This document shows positions 9,233 to 18,408 of a stretch of DNA of 64,000 nt, one piece after another (the stretch's first letter is position 1; every line of letters begins with the position of its first letter). The stretch comes from a bacterium. Lineage in GTDB: Bacteria; Pseudomonadota; Gammaproteobacteria; Burkholderiales; Burkholderiaceae_C. The translations under genes were made by a program, and so were the position numbers. The stretch covers positions 1 to 64,000 of the forward strand of contig JAVBXK010000060.1 in NCBI GenBank assembly GCA_030824555.1, read 5' to 3'. The notes beneath the pieces are model-generated. The model saw nothing but the letters and a program-made list of their open reading frames with translations. It searched no databases and was not told the origin of the DNA.

Positions 9233-10420
9233 TCAGACCCGCTCGAAGATGGCCGCGATGCCCTGCCCGCCGCCGATGCACAGCGTGACCAGCGCGTACC
9301 GGCCCCCCGTGCGGTGCAGTTCGGCAATGGCTTTGGTGGTGATGATGGCACCGGTGGCCCCCACCGGGTGACCCAGCGAAATGCCCGACCCGTTGGGGTT
9401 GACCTTGGCTGGGTCCAGCCCCAGCTCCTGGATCACGGCGCAGGCTTGGGCGGCGAAGGCCTCGTTGGCCTCGATCACGTCCAGGTCTTGCACCGTCAGG
9501 CCCGTGCGCTGCAGCACCTTTTGCGTGGCGGGCACGGGGCCGATGCCCATGTAAGCCGGTTCCACCCCCGCGTGGGCATAACCCACCAAGCGCGCCAGGG
9601 GTTTCACGCCCAGCGCCCCGATGCGGTCGCCAGCCACCAGCACCACGGCACCTGCGCCGTCGTTGATGCCCGATGCGTTGCCCGCCGTCACCGTGCCGTT
9701 TTCTTTGCGGAAGGCTGGCTTCATGCCCGCCAGTGTGTCCACGGTGGTGCCTGCGCGCACGTGCTCGTCGGTGTCGAACAGCACGGTGCCTTTGCGTGTT
9801 TGCAAGGCTACGGGCACGATTTGTTCTTTGAAATACCCGGCGGCAATGGCGGCAGCGGCGCGGCGCTGGCTTTCAGCCGCCAGCTGGTCTTGCATGTCGC
9901 GGCTGATGCGGTAGCGGTCGGCCACGTTTTCTGCGGTCACGCCCATGTGCATGCTTTGCCAGGGGTCGTGCAGGATGCCCAGCATGTAGTCGATGCTTTT
10001 GGCGTCGCCCATGCGCGCGCCGTAGCGGGCGGCTTGGTCGAAGTAGGGGCCACGGCTCATGGATTCCGAGCCGCCGCCCACGGCCACGTCGCAGTCGCCA
10101 TAGCCAATGGCTTGCGCGGCAGAGACGATGGCCTGCAGGCCCGAACCGCACAGGCGGTTGACGTTGAAGGCCGGTGTTTCAATGGGGCAGCCCGCGTCGA
10201 TGGCGGCCACCCGTGCCAGGTAGGCATCTTTGGTGTCGGTGGGGATGACGTTGCCCATCACCACATGGCCCACCGCATCGGGTGCCAGCCCGCTGCGCTC
10301 GATGGCCGCTTTCACTGCGGTGGTGGCCAACTGGCTGTTGGGCACCTCTTTCAGGCTGCCACCAAAGGTGCCGATGGCGGTGCGGGCGGTACTGACCACA
10401 AAAACGTCGCGCAATGACAT
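9233..10420 (-). CDS. bktB: acetyl-CoA C-acyltransferase (beta-ketothiolase), BktB-like
   Basis: Thiolase that cleaves 3-ketoacyl-CoA with CoA (or condenses acyl-CoAs in reverse). 395 residues, with nucleophile C91 in NRLCGSG, catalytic His in GHPVGATG and second Cys in CIGGGQG, all intact. From memory the sequence is close to Cupriavidus BktB over its length (for example [28 protein letters not shown]-like and [12 protein letters not shown] stretches), an enzyme with broader chain-length range than PhaA. The start at 10420 is supported by TGGAG upstream; the longer open frame would add 50 residues of non-homologous sequence. In this cluster a degradative role in the last step of beta-oxidation is likeliest. 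Confidence 0.9.
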   Translation of the reverse strand: MSLRDVFVVSTARTAIGTFGGSLKEVPNSQLATTAVKAAIERSGLAPDAVGHVVMGNVIPTDTKDAYLARVAAIDAGCPIETPAFNVNRLCGSGLQAIVSAAQAIGYGDCDVAVGGGSESMSRGPYFDQAARYGARMGDAKSIDYMLGILHDPWQSMHMGVTAENVADRYRISRDMQDQLAAESQRRAAAAIAAGYFKEQIVPVALQTRKGTVLFDTDEHVRAGTTVDTLAGMKPAFRKENGTVTAGNASGINDGAGAVVLVAGDRIGALGVKPLARLVGYAHAGVEPAYMGIGPVPATQKVLQRTGLTVQDLDVIEANEAFAAQACAVIQELGLDPAKVNPNGSGISLGHPVGATGAIITTKAIAELHRTGGRYALVTLCIGGGQGIAAIFERV

Positions 10421-10482
10421 GGGAAAACTCCAGAAAAAACAATCAACACAACAAGACAAGACGGCCCAAAGGCTTGGCCTCA

Positions 10483-10514
10483 TGAGAAAACGCCGGGCCT
10501 CCCGAGTTTTCTCA
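10483..10514. repeat. hairpin in crotonase-thiolase spacer
   Basis: Inverted repeat TGAGAAAAC and GTTTTCTCA with an inner CGGG/CCCG pair around a CCT loop. No T-run follows on the minus strand, so an RNA-processing, stability or partial-termination role is as likely as true termination. It is followed by a C6/G7-rich stretch. The rest of the 205-base spacer (10421-10625) shows nothing else. Confidence 0.55.
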
Positions 10515-10625
10515 CCCCCCTCGGGGGGGCCTGGCGCAAAGCGACAGGTCTCAACCAGCAGGGGCATCAAGGTGCGGGTTCATGTGCCAGATGGCGCACC
10601 ACCCCACACCTCACCATGGCCCGGC

Positions 10626-11417
10626 TCAGCGCCCCTGGAACACCGCGGGTTGCTTGGCAAAGAACGCATCGATGCCCGCCGGGAAATCGGCGGTGCGCCC
10701 GCAGTCGGCAAAGGCAGCGGCTTCGGCGGCCAGTTGCGTGGGCAGGTCGCGGTCGAACGAGGCGCGCATCAGGCGGCGCATGTGGCCCAGCGCCACCGTG
10801 GGGCCGTTGGCCAGGCGGTCGGCGAAAGCGGCCACGGCGGCATCCAGTTCGGCTGCTGGCAGCACGCGGTTGACCAGGCCCAGCCGCTCGGCTTCGGCGG
10901 CGCTCAGGGTGTCGCCCAGCAGGGCAATTTCAAGGGCTTTGCGCAGGCCCACCAGGCGGGGCAACGCCCACGAGGCGCCCACGTCGCAATTGGTGCCCAG
11001 GTTGATGTAGGCCAGGTTGAAGCGGGTGCCTTCTGCTGCCAGCACAAAGTCGGCCTGCAGCATCAGGCTCAAGCCTGCACCGGCGGCCACGCCGTGTACC
11101 TGGGCAATCACCGGGGCGTTCAGCTGGCTTAAGTGCACAACGGCTTCGTTCAACGGGCCCAACAGGTCGGCAGCGCCTTGCACGGGGTCGGCTTTCAGGG
11201 TGGCCAGGTCACCCCCGGCCACGAAGCCTTTGCCCGCGCCGCGCAGCACCACCGCGCGGACGGTGGGGTCTGCCGCCAGGTCGCGGGCGGCGGCCAGCAG
11301 GGCCTGTGCCATGGTTACGTCCACGGCATTCAGCGCGCCGGGGCGGTTGAACGTCAGCGTGACGGTGGCTCCCTGGCGGATCACGAGAAGCGGGGGCTGG
11401 GTGTCAAGGGCGGCCAT
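10626..11417 (-). CDS. enoyl-CoA hydratase/isomerase (crotonase) family protein
   Basis: Crotonase-fold enzyme, 263 residues from the ATG at 11417 (a TTG three codons upstream is possible; neither has a strong ribosome site). The oxyanion-hole motifs are present: GAGKGFVAGGDL and HGVAAGAGLSLML. At the position of the second catalytic Glu of hydratases the sequence is YINLGTNCDVGASW...LPRLVG, closer to PaaG-type isomerases, which keep an Asp there. It may thus be a delta-isomerase or an isomerase-like hydratase. It sits between the acyl-CoA ligase and thiolase genes, as expected for a beta-oxidation route. No 3-hydroxyacyl-CoA dehydrogenase is present in the cluster. Confidence 0.85.
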   Translation of the reverse strand: MAALDTQPPLLVIRQGATVTLTFNRPGALNAVDVTMAQALLAAARDLAADPTVRAVVLRGAGKGFVAGGDLATLKADPVQGAADLLGPLNEAVVHLSQLNAPVIAQVHGVAAGAGLSLMLQADFVLAAEGTRFNLAYINLGTNCDVGASWALPRLVGLRKALEIALLGDTLSAAEAERLGLVNRVLPAAELDAAVAAFADRLANGPTVALGHMRRLMRASFDRDLPTQLAAEAAAFADCGRTADFPAGIDAFFAKQPAVFQGR

Positions 11418-11438
11418 GCAGGGCAATCGTGTGAATGT

Positions 11439-11503
11439 CTATAAACAGAGCTGTTAACCCAATAGGGATAAGCGGTAGAGGCCAAAAATGCTTAAAAATT
11501 CAA
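11439..11503 (+). repeat. interspersed AT-rich element, copy 3 (intergenic)
   Basis: Contains AGAGCTGTTAACCC, then AAGCGGTAGAGGCCAAAAA and TTAAAAATTC, matching the core of copies 2 and 4. It occupies most of the space between the ligase stop and the crotonase start. Confidence 0.65.
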
Positions 11504-11526
11504 GCTTGCACGCCACAGCCCAGCTG

Positions 11527-13347
11527 TCAGCGGAACAGCGCCTCGATTTCGGCTGAATAGGTCTTGTAGATGCTGGACCGGCGCACCTTCATGGTGGCGG
11601 TCACCTCGCCGTCGTCGTGGTCCAGCTCTTTGGTCAGCAGGTGGAACTTGCGAATGTGCGACACCTGCGCCAGTCGCTGGTTGCCCGCGCTGATTTCGCG
11701 GTCGATCAACTCGCGCACCTGGGGTGTGTCCACCAGCGATCGGAAGTGTGTGAACGGGATGCGCTGGGCCTCGGCCCATTTGCCCACGGTCTCGAAGTCG
11801 ATCATCACCAGCGCCCCGACGAACTTGCGCCCGTCGGCCACGATGACGCACTCCTTGATGTAAGGGCTGGCCTTCATGGTGTTTTCGATTTCAGACGGCG
11901 TGAGGTTTTTGCCCCCTGCCGTGATCATGATGTCCTTCAGCCGGTCCACGATCTTGAGTTGCCCTTGCTCCAGGCGCACCACGTCGCCGGTGTGCAGCCA
12001 GCCGTCCTGGATGCTCTGGGCGGTGGCCTCGGGGTTTTTGTAGTACCCGGCAAACACCATGTCGCCGTGGATCTGGAACTCGCCCGTGTCGTCGGCAATG
12101 CGCCAGGTCACGCCTTGTATGGGCACACCCACGGTGCCCACCACCACGTGGTCCAGCCGGTGGCCGGTGACCATGCCGGTGGATTCGGTCAGGCCATACA
12201 CCTCGACCAGCGGTACGCCCAGCACCCTGAAAAACCGCACCACCTCGGGCGGTATGGGGGCGGCTCCGGTCAGCGCCACGCTGGCCTCGCGCAGGCCAAT
12301 GAAGTTTTGCAGCGAGCGGAACACCGCCCAGTAGCTGGCGGCAACCGTCAACCGCTCTGCCAGCGTCCAGGCGTCGCGGGGCTTTTCTGCCAGCGGCAGG
12401 CAGGCGGCATAGGCCTTGTGGAACAGCTTGCGGCGCAGCGCGCCCGTGTCGTGCAACTTGATGCTGATGGCGGCGTGCATTTTTTCCCAGATGCGGGGCA
12501 CGCCCAGGAACATGGACGGGGCCACCTCGCGCAGGTCTTCCTGCACGGTGCGGATGGACTCGCCGAAGTTCACCTGCGAGCCCATGTACACCGGCACGAA
12601 GGTGGTCAGCATCTGCTCGGCCACGTGGCACAGCGGCAGGTAAGACAGGTGGGTGGTGTCGGCCGACAGCTGCAGCCGGTCCACGATGCCGGGCACCACG
12701 CCACGGATGTTGCGGTACGAAATCATCGCGCCCTTGGGCTTGCCGGTGGAGCCCGAGGTGTAGATCATCAGCCCCACATCGTTCAGCGTCTGTTGCGACA
12801 GGGCCTCGTCAATCAGCCCGGGGTTGCCCGCCAGTTCACCTGTGCTTTCCACCTCGTGGAAGGTGGTGATGAGGCGGCGCAACTCGGGTGCAAAACTGCG
12901 CAGTCCTTTGGTTTCCATGACCACGATTTTTTTCAGCCGTGGCAGGCTGTCCAGCGCGGCCAGCACCTTGTCGGTCTGTTCCTGGTCTTCGCAGACCATG
13001 ATTTCGATGTCGGCATGCGCCACCACATAGGCCACTTCGTTGCTGGGGCTGGTGGGGTACACGCCCACCGTCACGGCACCCACCAGGCCCGCGCCCATCT
13101 GGGCGATGACCCACTCGATGCGGTTTTCGGCAATCACGCCCACGTGGCCGCCCGCAGGCAGGCCCATGGCCCTCAGCCCCAGGCCAAAGTGGCTGGCGCG
13201 GCGGTAGTAGCTGGCCCAGGTGTGGGGCTTCCAGATGCCGAAGTCTTTTTGCCGGATGGCGATGCGGTGCGCATCGGTCTGCGCGCGTTCGCGCAGGCAT
13301 TGCGGCAGGGTCAGGTTGGGCAGGGGGGCGGTGGAGTGCGGGTGCAT
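11527..13347 (-). CDS. AMP-dependent acyl-CoA synthetase (long-chain type)
   Basis: Adenylate-forming ligase: activates a carboxylic acid with ATP to an acyl-adenylate and then a CoA thioester. 606 residues from the ATG at 13347 (a TTG four codons upstream is also open). Motifs: P-loop IYTSGSTGKPKG (about residue 200), VYGLTESTG, DTGEFQIHGDM, GWLHTGDVV and the C-terminal hinge region with GGKNLTPSEIE. The gene lies 51 bases after livF and ahead of the crotonase gene, so imported substrate would be activated on entry. The cluster type (LivFJMHG plus this ligase under a TetR regulator) is common in Burkholderiales; the true substrate is unknown to me. Confidence 0.9.
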   Translation of the reverse strand: MHPHSTAPLPNLTLPQCLRERAQTDAHRIAIRQKDFGIWKPHTWASYYRRASHFGLGLRAMGLPAGGHVGVIAENRIEWVIAQMGAGLVGAVTVGVYPTSPSNEVAYVVAHADIEIMVCEDQEQTDKVLAALDSLPRLKKIVVMETKGLRSFAPELRRLITTFHEVESTGELAGNPGLIDEALSQQTLNDVGLMIYTSGSTGKPKGAMISYRNIRGVVPGIVDRLQLSADTTHLSYLPLCHVAEQMLTTFVPVYMGSQVNFGESIRTVQEDLREVAPSMFLGVPRIWEKMHAAISIKLHDTGALRRKLFHKAYAACLPLAEKPRDAWTLAERLTVAASYWAVFRSLQNFIGLREASVALTGAAPIPPEVVRFFRVLGVPLVEVYGLTESTGMVTGHRLDHVVVGTVGVPIQGVTWRIADDTGEFQIHGDMVFAGYYKNPEATAQSIQDGWLHTGDVVRLEQGQLKIVDRLKDIMITAGGKNLTPSEIENTMKASPYIKECVIVADGRKFVGALVMIDFETVGKWAEAQRIPFTHFRSLVDTPQVRELIDREISAGNQRLAQVSHIRKFHLLTKELDHDDGEVTATMKVRRSSIYKTYSAEIEALFR

Positions 13348-13398
13348 GGGGCCAGTCAATCGTGAATGCGGGGGGCGTTTACGTGTGGTCCTGGCGGG

Positions 13399-14217
13399 TC
13401 ACGACAGCCAGCGCTTGCGGCGCTTGTAGTGTTTGATGTCTTTGAAACTCCGGGCCTCGCCGCCACCGCCCATGCCGAGGTAGAACTCGCGCACATCGGG
13501 GTCGTTGGCCAGGCGCTCGGCCGAGCCGTCGATCACGATCTTGCCGTTTTCCATGATGTAGCCGGTGTGCGCCACGGCCAGCGCCACGGTGGCGTTCTGC
13601 TCGACCAGCAGCATGGAGGTGCCACGCTCGGCATTGATGCGGGCAATGATGGTGAAGATGTCTTCCACCAGCTTCGGGCTCAGGCCCAGCGAGGGCTCGT
13701 CCAGCAAAATGAGTTCGGGCTGCGCGATCAGGGCGCGGCCAATGGCCAGCATCTGCTGTTCGCCGCCCGACAAATAGCCTGCCAGGCCCTTGCGGCGCTC
13801 GTGCAGGCGGGGGAAGTAGGCGTACACGGCATCGAAATCGGGCTTGGCATCGGCACGGCCCGTCAGTGCGTAGGTGGCTGCCACCAGGTTTTCTTCGACC
13901 GTGAGGTCTTCAAACACCCGGCGGCCTTCCATCACATGGCTCAGACCCTGGCGCACCAGTTGCTGTGGCTCAAGTGCTGCGGTGGGCTTGCCGTTGAACA
14001 GAATGGTGCCGCTTTCCAGCTCGCCGTCTTCCAGCGTCAGCAGGCCCGAAATGGCTTTGAGCGTGGTGGACTTGCCCGCCCCGTTGCTGCCCAGCAGCGC
14101 CACGATCTGGCCGCGCGGCACGGCCAGCGACAGGCCGCGCAGGGCCTGCACAACCTTGTTGTAAATGACCTCGATGTTGTTGACTTCGAGGACGTGGTCC
14201 GTGGGCGGCTGGGTCAT
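13399..14217 (-). CDS. livF: branched-chain-type ABC transporter ATP-binding protein LivF
   Basis: One of the two ATPases of a HAAT-family (Liv-type) importer. 272 residues. Walker A GSNGAGKSTT (about residues 43-52), signature LSGGEQQML, Walker B LILLDEPSLGL and the H-loop region follow in order. The C-terminus carries a basic extension after the normal LivF end (SFKDIKHYKRRKRWLS). It is encoded away from its partner livG: the order on the minus strand is livG-livH-livM-livJ-livF. In this setting the cargo is probably an organic acid feeding the beta-oxidation enzymes rather than leucine. Confidence 0.92.
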   Translation of the reverse strand: MTQPPTDHVLEVNNIEVIYNKVVQALRGLSLAVPRGQIVALLGSNGAGKSTTLKAISGLLTLEDGELESGTILFNGKPTAALEPQQLVRQGLSHVMEGRRVFEDLTVEENLVAATYALTGRADAKPDFDAVYAYFPRLHERRKGLAGYLSGGEQQMLAIGRALIAQPELILLDEPSLGLSPKLVEDIFTIIARINAERGTSMLLVEQNATVALAVAHTGYIMENGKIVIDGSAERLANDPDVREFYLGMGGGGEARSFKDIKHYKRRKRWLS

Positions 14218-14252
14218 GGTGCGGGCGGTTCAGGGCATAGGGCGGCAGGGGG

Positions 14253-15458
14253 TCAGAGGCTGATCCAGTCGGACGCGGGCACCATCTTCTGGGCCTTCAT
14301 GTCGGCCTTGTAGACGCGGCCCACGGGGATGGAGTTGCCCTTGATGGTGATGGGCACACCGATCAAACCACCCGTGTCGAAGTCCTTGATGGTGTTGAGC
14401 GCGGCCTTCAGGTTGGGGCCGGTCAGCGGTTTGCCGCCTTCGATGCAGCGTTTGGCCGATTCGGCAAACAGCATGGCCGCCAGGAAACCTTGCATGTAGG
14501 CCGTGCTCTGGTATTCGGGGCGCATGGCGCGGATCTTGTCCAGCATGGGCGCCTTGGCCGAGGTGTCGTAGTAGTAACGGTAGGGCATCACGCCCATGAA
14601 ACCGTCGCCGCCTTCGCCCATTTTCATGACGGTGGAGCTGTCCATGGTCCAGAAGGTGCCCATCCACTTGCTGGTCATGCCCATCTGTTTGCCCTGGGTG
14701 ATGAACTCGGGGATGGGGGCCAGGATGTAGCCGTGGAAGATGGTGTAGTCGGGCGCGGCACGGCGCAGCTTGATGACCTCGGTGGACACGTCCACGCTGC
14801 CGGGGGGCGTCATGAGCTTGACCACCACGTTCAGCCCCAGCTTCTTGGCTTCGGCTTCGCTTTCGTCAATGGGGTCGCGGCCGAACTCGGAGTCCGAGTA
14901 CACGAAGGCCACTTTGGCACCGGGCTTTTCTTTGGCAATGTGCTTGAGCAGGATGCCGAACATCTCGGTGTAGTCGGGGCCCACCAGGAACTGGTTGGGG
15001 TACTTCTGCGGGTTGTTCAGCTCGGTGGCAAACGAGGCACCGGCCATCAGGATGTTGCCGTTGCGGTCCAGTTCGGGGTTGATGGTTTTGGAAAACCCGG
15101 TGGAGTCGCCGTAGTACAGGTTGACCTTGTTCTGGCTGGTGATCTTTTTGAACGTGGCCACCGACACATCGACCTTGTAGCCCGTGTCTTCGGGCACGAA
15201 GCGCAGCTTGCGGCCCTTGATGCCGCCAGCGTCGTTGAAAATTTTGACGTAGTCGGCCATGCCTGCATTGATGCCGATGCCCGCGAACGAGAACACGCCT
15301 GTCATGGGAATGGAGCCGCCGATGACGATGTCTTCGCCTGCGGTTTGCGCCAGCGATGTCAGGGGCGCGGCCAGTGCGGCGCCAGCCGCCAGCAACAGCG
15401 AACGGCGGTGCTGGGAGGGTGGTTGGGCCGAACGGTGTGCGGTGTGGTTTGAGTGCAT
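14253..15458 (-). CDS. livJ: ABC transporter substrate-binding protein, LivJ/LivK type
   Basis: Periplasmic binding protein of the Liv-type importer, 401 residues. The N-terminus has a twin-Arg-like RRSLLLAAGAALAAPL signal sequence; the mature part opens with DIVIGGSIPMTGVFSF, the usual Peripla_BP_6 start. Later landmarks are DDSTGFSKTINPELD-type ligand-site residues and FVYSDSEFGRDPI at the lobe crossover. GGAGAC precedes the ATG at 15458. Its position inside the cluster, between the permeases and livF, and the acyl-CoA ligase nearby, point to a carboxylate or aromatic-acid ligand, not proven. Confidence 0.9.
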   Translation of the reverse strand: MHSNHTAHRSAQPPSQHRRSLLLAAGAALAAPLTSLAQTAGEDIVIGGSIPMTGVFSFAGIGINAGMADYVKIFNDAGGIKGRKLRFVPEDTGYKVDVSVATFKKITSQNKVNLYYGDSTGFSKTINPELDRNGNILMAGASFATELNNPQKYPNQFLVGPDYTEMFGILLKHIAKEKPGAKVAFVYSDSEFGRDPIDESEAEAKKLGLNVVVKLMTPPGSVDVSTEVIKLRRAAPDYTIFHGYILAPIPEFITQGKQMGMTSKWMGTFWTMDSSTVMKMGEGGDGFMGVMPYRYYYDTSAKAPMLDKIRAMRPEYQSTAYMQGFLAAMLFAESAKRCIEGGKPLTGPNLKAALNTIKDFDTGGLIGVPITIKGNSIPVGRVYKADMKAQKMVPASDWISL

Positions 15459-15510
15459 GCGTGTCTCCTAATGTGTGGCTTGAAAGGGCAAAACAGTGAA
15501 CCTGGGGCTT

Positions 15511-16548
15511 TCAGTTGCGGAAGGGCCACAGGTGGAAAAAGCGGCGAATGCGCCGCCACATTTCTGCGAGCCCCAGTGGCTCGAACACCAGAAAACCGAT
15601 GATCAGCAAGCCGAACACGACGGTCCGCACGGGCGACAGAAACACGACCAGCTCGGTGCTGTTGGGCAGCCAGTCGAACACCAGCTTGAGCAGCTCGGGC
15701 ACCATGGTCATGAACACCGCCCCCAGGATGCCGCCCAGGATGGAGCCCATGCCGCCAACGATGATGGCGGCCAGGAAAAAGATGGACATCAGCAGCGGGA
15801 AGCTCTCGGGCGTGACCACACGGAAGAAATAGGCCCACAGCCCACCGGCCACACCGGCATAAAACGACGACAACCCGAACGACAGCAGCTTGTAGCGCAG
15901 CAGCGGGATGCCCAGCACCTCGGCCGAAATGTCGCGGTCGCGGATGGCGATGAACGCCCGCCCGATGCGCGTGCGAAACAGGTTGGCCGCGCCCAGCAGC
16001 ATCAGCACGGTCACTGGCACGATCACCCAGTACAGCCGGAACGAGGTGTCCAGCGGCACACCGAAAAATTCGGCTGGCTGCATGCTCAGGCCCCCGGTTT
16101 TGCCGGTGATGGCCAGGTTGGCAAACAGAAAGTGGCTGATGAACGACGCGGCAATGGTGGCAATGGCCAGGTACAGCCCTTTCACCCGCAGCGACGGTAT
16201 GCCCACCACAATGCCGCCCAGCATGGCCACCACACCCCCGCCGATGAGGTTGAGCCAGAACGGCGTGCCCCAGTGGGTTTGCATGATGGCCACGGTGTAG
16301 GCCCCCAGCCCCATGAAGGCCGCCTGCCCCAGGCTGACCAGCCCGGTGTAGCCGGTGAGGATGTTCAAGCCCGTGGCACTGGCCACGTTGATGCAAACCA
16401 GGCAGGCCAGGTACAGCCAGTAGTCGCTGGCCATGAATGGGAACAGCACCAGCAGTGCCGCAGCCACGGCCAGCCAGGTTTTTTGGGTGCGTGAATCGAA
16501 CAGCGCCGCATCGGCGGTGTAGGTTTCTTTGAGGGTGCCGATGCGCAT
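15511..16548 (-). CDS. livM: branched-chain-type ABC transporter permease LivM
   Basis: Second membrane subunit of the Liv-type importer, 345 residues, with about 9-10 hydrophobic segments. The family motif near residue 67 (LNILTGYTGLVSLGQAAFMGLGAY) and the cytoplasmic EAA-like loop RTRIGRAFIAIRDRDISAEVLGI are clear. Its ATG overlaps the livH stop by one base (TGATG), showing tight coupling. The N-terminal 40 residues before the first helix are longer than in many LivM. Confidence 0.92.
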   Translation of the reverse strand: MRIGTLKETYTADAALFDSRTQKTWLAVAAALLVLFPFMASDYWLYLACLVCINVASATGLNILTGYTGLVSLGQAAFMGLGAYTVAIMQTHWGTPFWLNLIGGGVVAMLGGIVVGIPSLRVKGLYLAIATIAASFISHFLFANLAITGKTGGLSMQPAEFFGVPLDTSFRLYWVIVPVTVLMLLGAANLFRTRIGRAFIAIRDRDISAEVLGIPLLRYKLLSFGLSSFYAGVAGGLWAYFFRVVTPESFPLLMSIFFLAAIIVGGMGSILGGILGAVFMTMVPELLKLVFDWLPNSTELVVFLSPVRTVVFGLLIIGFLVFEPLGLAEMWRRIRRFFHLWPFRN

Positions 16549-17426
16549 CAGAGTCTCTCGATTTCGTGGGTGCCGAACAGGCCGTAGGGCCGCACCATCA
16601 GGATGGCGACCAGCACGATGAACGTGGCCAGCAGCTTGTATTCACCGCCCAGGTAAGCCCCGGCCAGGGCCTCGACAAGGCCGATGGCCACGCCGCCCAC
16701 CAGCGCGCCCAGCACGCTGTCGAGCCCGCCCACGATCACCACCACCAGCACCGACAGGCCAAACACCCCCATGGCCGACGAGATGCCGCCGATGGAGCCC
16801 ACGATGATCCCGGACACGGCAGCCAGCATGGCCGACACCACCCATGACAGCGAAAACACCCGTGGCACGTTGATGCCCACCGAATACGCCGCCGCCTGGT
16901 CGGACGCCGTGGCCCGCAGCGCCACCCCGCCGCGCCAGAACCGGAACACCAGCAGCACGGCCGCGATGAACACCACCGCAACCACCGCGCCCCAGAACAC
17001 CTTGGGTGCCAAAAAGGCCTCGCCCACCATGATGGGCTGGCTGGGCATGAAGTCGGGCAGACGGCGCTGGTCAGCTGACCAGATCATTTCCACCAGGCCC
17101 ACCAGCACCGACGCCAGGCCGACCGTGACCATGAACACCGAAATGGGCGGCTCGCCCAGCAAGGGGCGGATCATGGTGCGCTCGATGAGTGCGCCCAACA
17201 GCCCCGTGCCCAGCACCGCCGCCGGAATGGCCAGCCACAGCGGCAAGGCGAACATGGCCGAGAAAGTGAAGAACAGGTAGGCCCCCACCATCAGCAGCTC
17301 GCCAATGGCGATGTTGACCACCCGCGTGGCCTTGTAGACCATCACGAACGCCAGGGCGGCCAGCGCATACAGCCCGCCACTGGCAATGCCCGTGAGGCTG
17401 ATTTCGAACAGAAAGGCCCAATCCAT
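16548..17426 (-). CDS. livH: branched-chain-type ABC transporter permease LivH
   Basis: First membrane subunit of the importer, 292 residues. Typical features: ASGGLYALAALAFVMVYKATRVVNIAIGELLMVGAY near residue 14 and the coupling loop GVALRATASDQAAAYSVGINV. The ATG at 17426 shares its A with the livG stop codon (TGATG); a GTG one codon upstream is also possible. Operon order and length are normal for the family. Confidence 0.92.
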   Translation of the reverse strand: MDWAFLFEISLTGIASGGLYALAALAFVMVYKATRVVNIAIGELLMVGAYLFFTFSAMFALPLWLAIPAAVLGTGLLGALIERTMIRPLLGEPPISVFMVTVGLASVLVGLVEMIWSADQRRLPDFMPSQPIMVGEAFLAPKVFWGAVVAVVFIAAVLLVFRFWRGGVALRATASDQAAAYSVGINVPRVFSLSWVVSAMLAAVSGIIVGSIGGISSAMGVFGLSVLVVVIVGGLDSVLGALVGGVAIGLVEALAGAYLGGEYKLLATFIVLVAILMVRPYGLFGTHEIERL

Positions 17427-18280
17427 CACGCGGCTCCTGTGGGTTGGCGGTTGGCGGCAGCATGCAGTTTGCGGCGCAGGTCGCCCACGTCACCCGAGCC
17501 GAGGTAGGCCCGGATGACTTCGGGGTCGGCCTGCACCTCGGCGGGTTGGCCCTGTGCAATGACTTGGCCGAAGTTCAGCACCACCACGTGGTCGGACAGG
17601 TCCATGACCATGCCCATGTCGTGCTCCACCATCAGCACGGTCACGCCCCATTCCTCGCGCACGTCGAGGATGAAGCGGGCCATGTCTTCGGTTTCTTCGC
17701 GGTTCATGCCGGCCACGGGTTCGTCCAGCATCAGGATTTGCGGCTGCATGGCCAGCGCACGGGCCATTTCCACCCGCTTTTGCAGGCCGTAGGACAGAGC
17801 CGACACCGGTGCATGCCGGATGTGGTCGATTTCAAGGAAATCAATGATGCGTTCTTCGATGTCGCGGCGCAGCTCGGCCTCTTCGCGCTGGGCCTTGCCA
17901 AAGTAAAGGAGCGCGTCGAACACGTTGGTTTTGAGGTGCGCGTGGCGACCGAGCTTGATGTTGTCCAGCACCGTCATGCCCCGGAACAGCGCGATGTTCT
18001 GGAAGCTGCGGCCCAGCCCCATGCGGGCACGCTGCGGTGCGGGCACGCGGGTGATGTCATCACCCTTGAACAGGATGCGCCCGCCGTTGGGCCGGTAGAA
18101 ACCTGAAATGGTGTTGAACAGCGAGGTTTTGCCTGCGCCGTTCGGGCCGATCACGGCGGTGATGGAGCCGGGCTGCACGTCGAAACCCACGCCGCTGAGC
18201 GCGCGCACGCCACCGAAGGCGAGCGTGACGCCTTCGACTTGCAGCAGGGGTGGCGATGCGCCGAAATGTGGTGTGACCAT
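17426..18280 (-). CDS. livG: branched-chain-type ABC transporter ATP-binding protein LivG
   Basis: Second ATPase of the importer and first gene of the long minus-strand catabolic operon. 284 residues. Walker A GPNGAGKTSL (about residues 46-55), the LivG-specific insert with GRSFQNIALF, signature in the form LSYGLQKRVEMARAL (S-Y-G replacing S-G-G, which is common in LivG), Walker B ILMLDEPVAGMN. It starts 128 bases from the divergent tetR gene, with a palindromic operator between them. Confidence 0.92.
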   Translation of the reverse strand: MVTPHFGASPPLLQVEGVTLAFGGVRALSGVGFDVQPGSITAVIGPNGAGKTSLFNTISGFYRPNGGRILFKGDDITRVPAPQRARMGLGRSFQNIALFRGMTVLDNIKLGRHAHLKTNVFDALLYFGKAQREEAELRRDIEERIIDFLEIDHIRHAPVSALSYGLQKRVEMARALAMQPQILMLDEPVAGMNREETEDMARFILDVREEWGVTVLMVEHDMGMVMDLSDHVVVLNFGQVIAQGQPAEVQADPEVIRAYLGSGDVGDLRRKLHAAANRQPTGAA

Positions 18281-18338
18281 CGGGGTGGGTATGCGGGTTT
18301 GTGCGGGCTGTTGTGCAATTTGACTCTTGCGTAGACTT

Positions 18339-18356
18339 ATCTACTTACGAGTAGAT
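18339..18356. promoter_or_regulatory. palindromic operator in the livG-tetR divergent promoter
   Basis: Perfect inverted repeat ATCTACT-TACG-AGTAGAT (7-base arms, 4-base centre) between divergent livG and tetR. Size and position fit a TetR-family dimer site overlapping both promoters. An outer TAGACTTATCTACT looks like a partial extra half-site. Confidence 0.75.
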
Positions 18357-18408
18357 TTTGGGCGTGTACAGTCATCCCGGCATCAGTACTTTCCCTGCGT
18401 CACATCCC

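Noticed and set aside
10501-10560. C6/G7 stretch near 10514 as another copy of the 75-bp repeat
   Set aside because: Only the poly-C/poly-G core is similar; flanks do not align with the 75-base unit.
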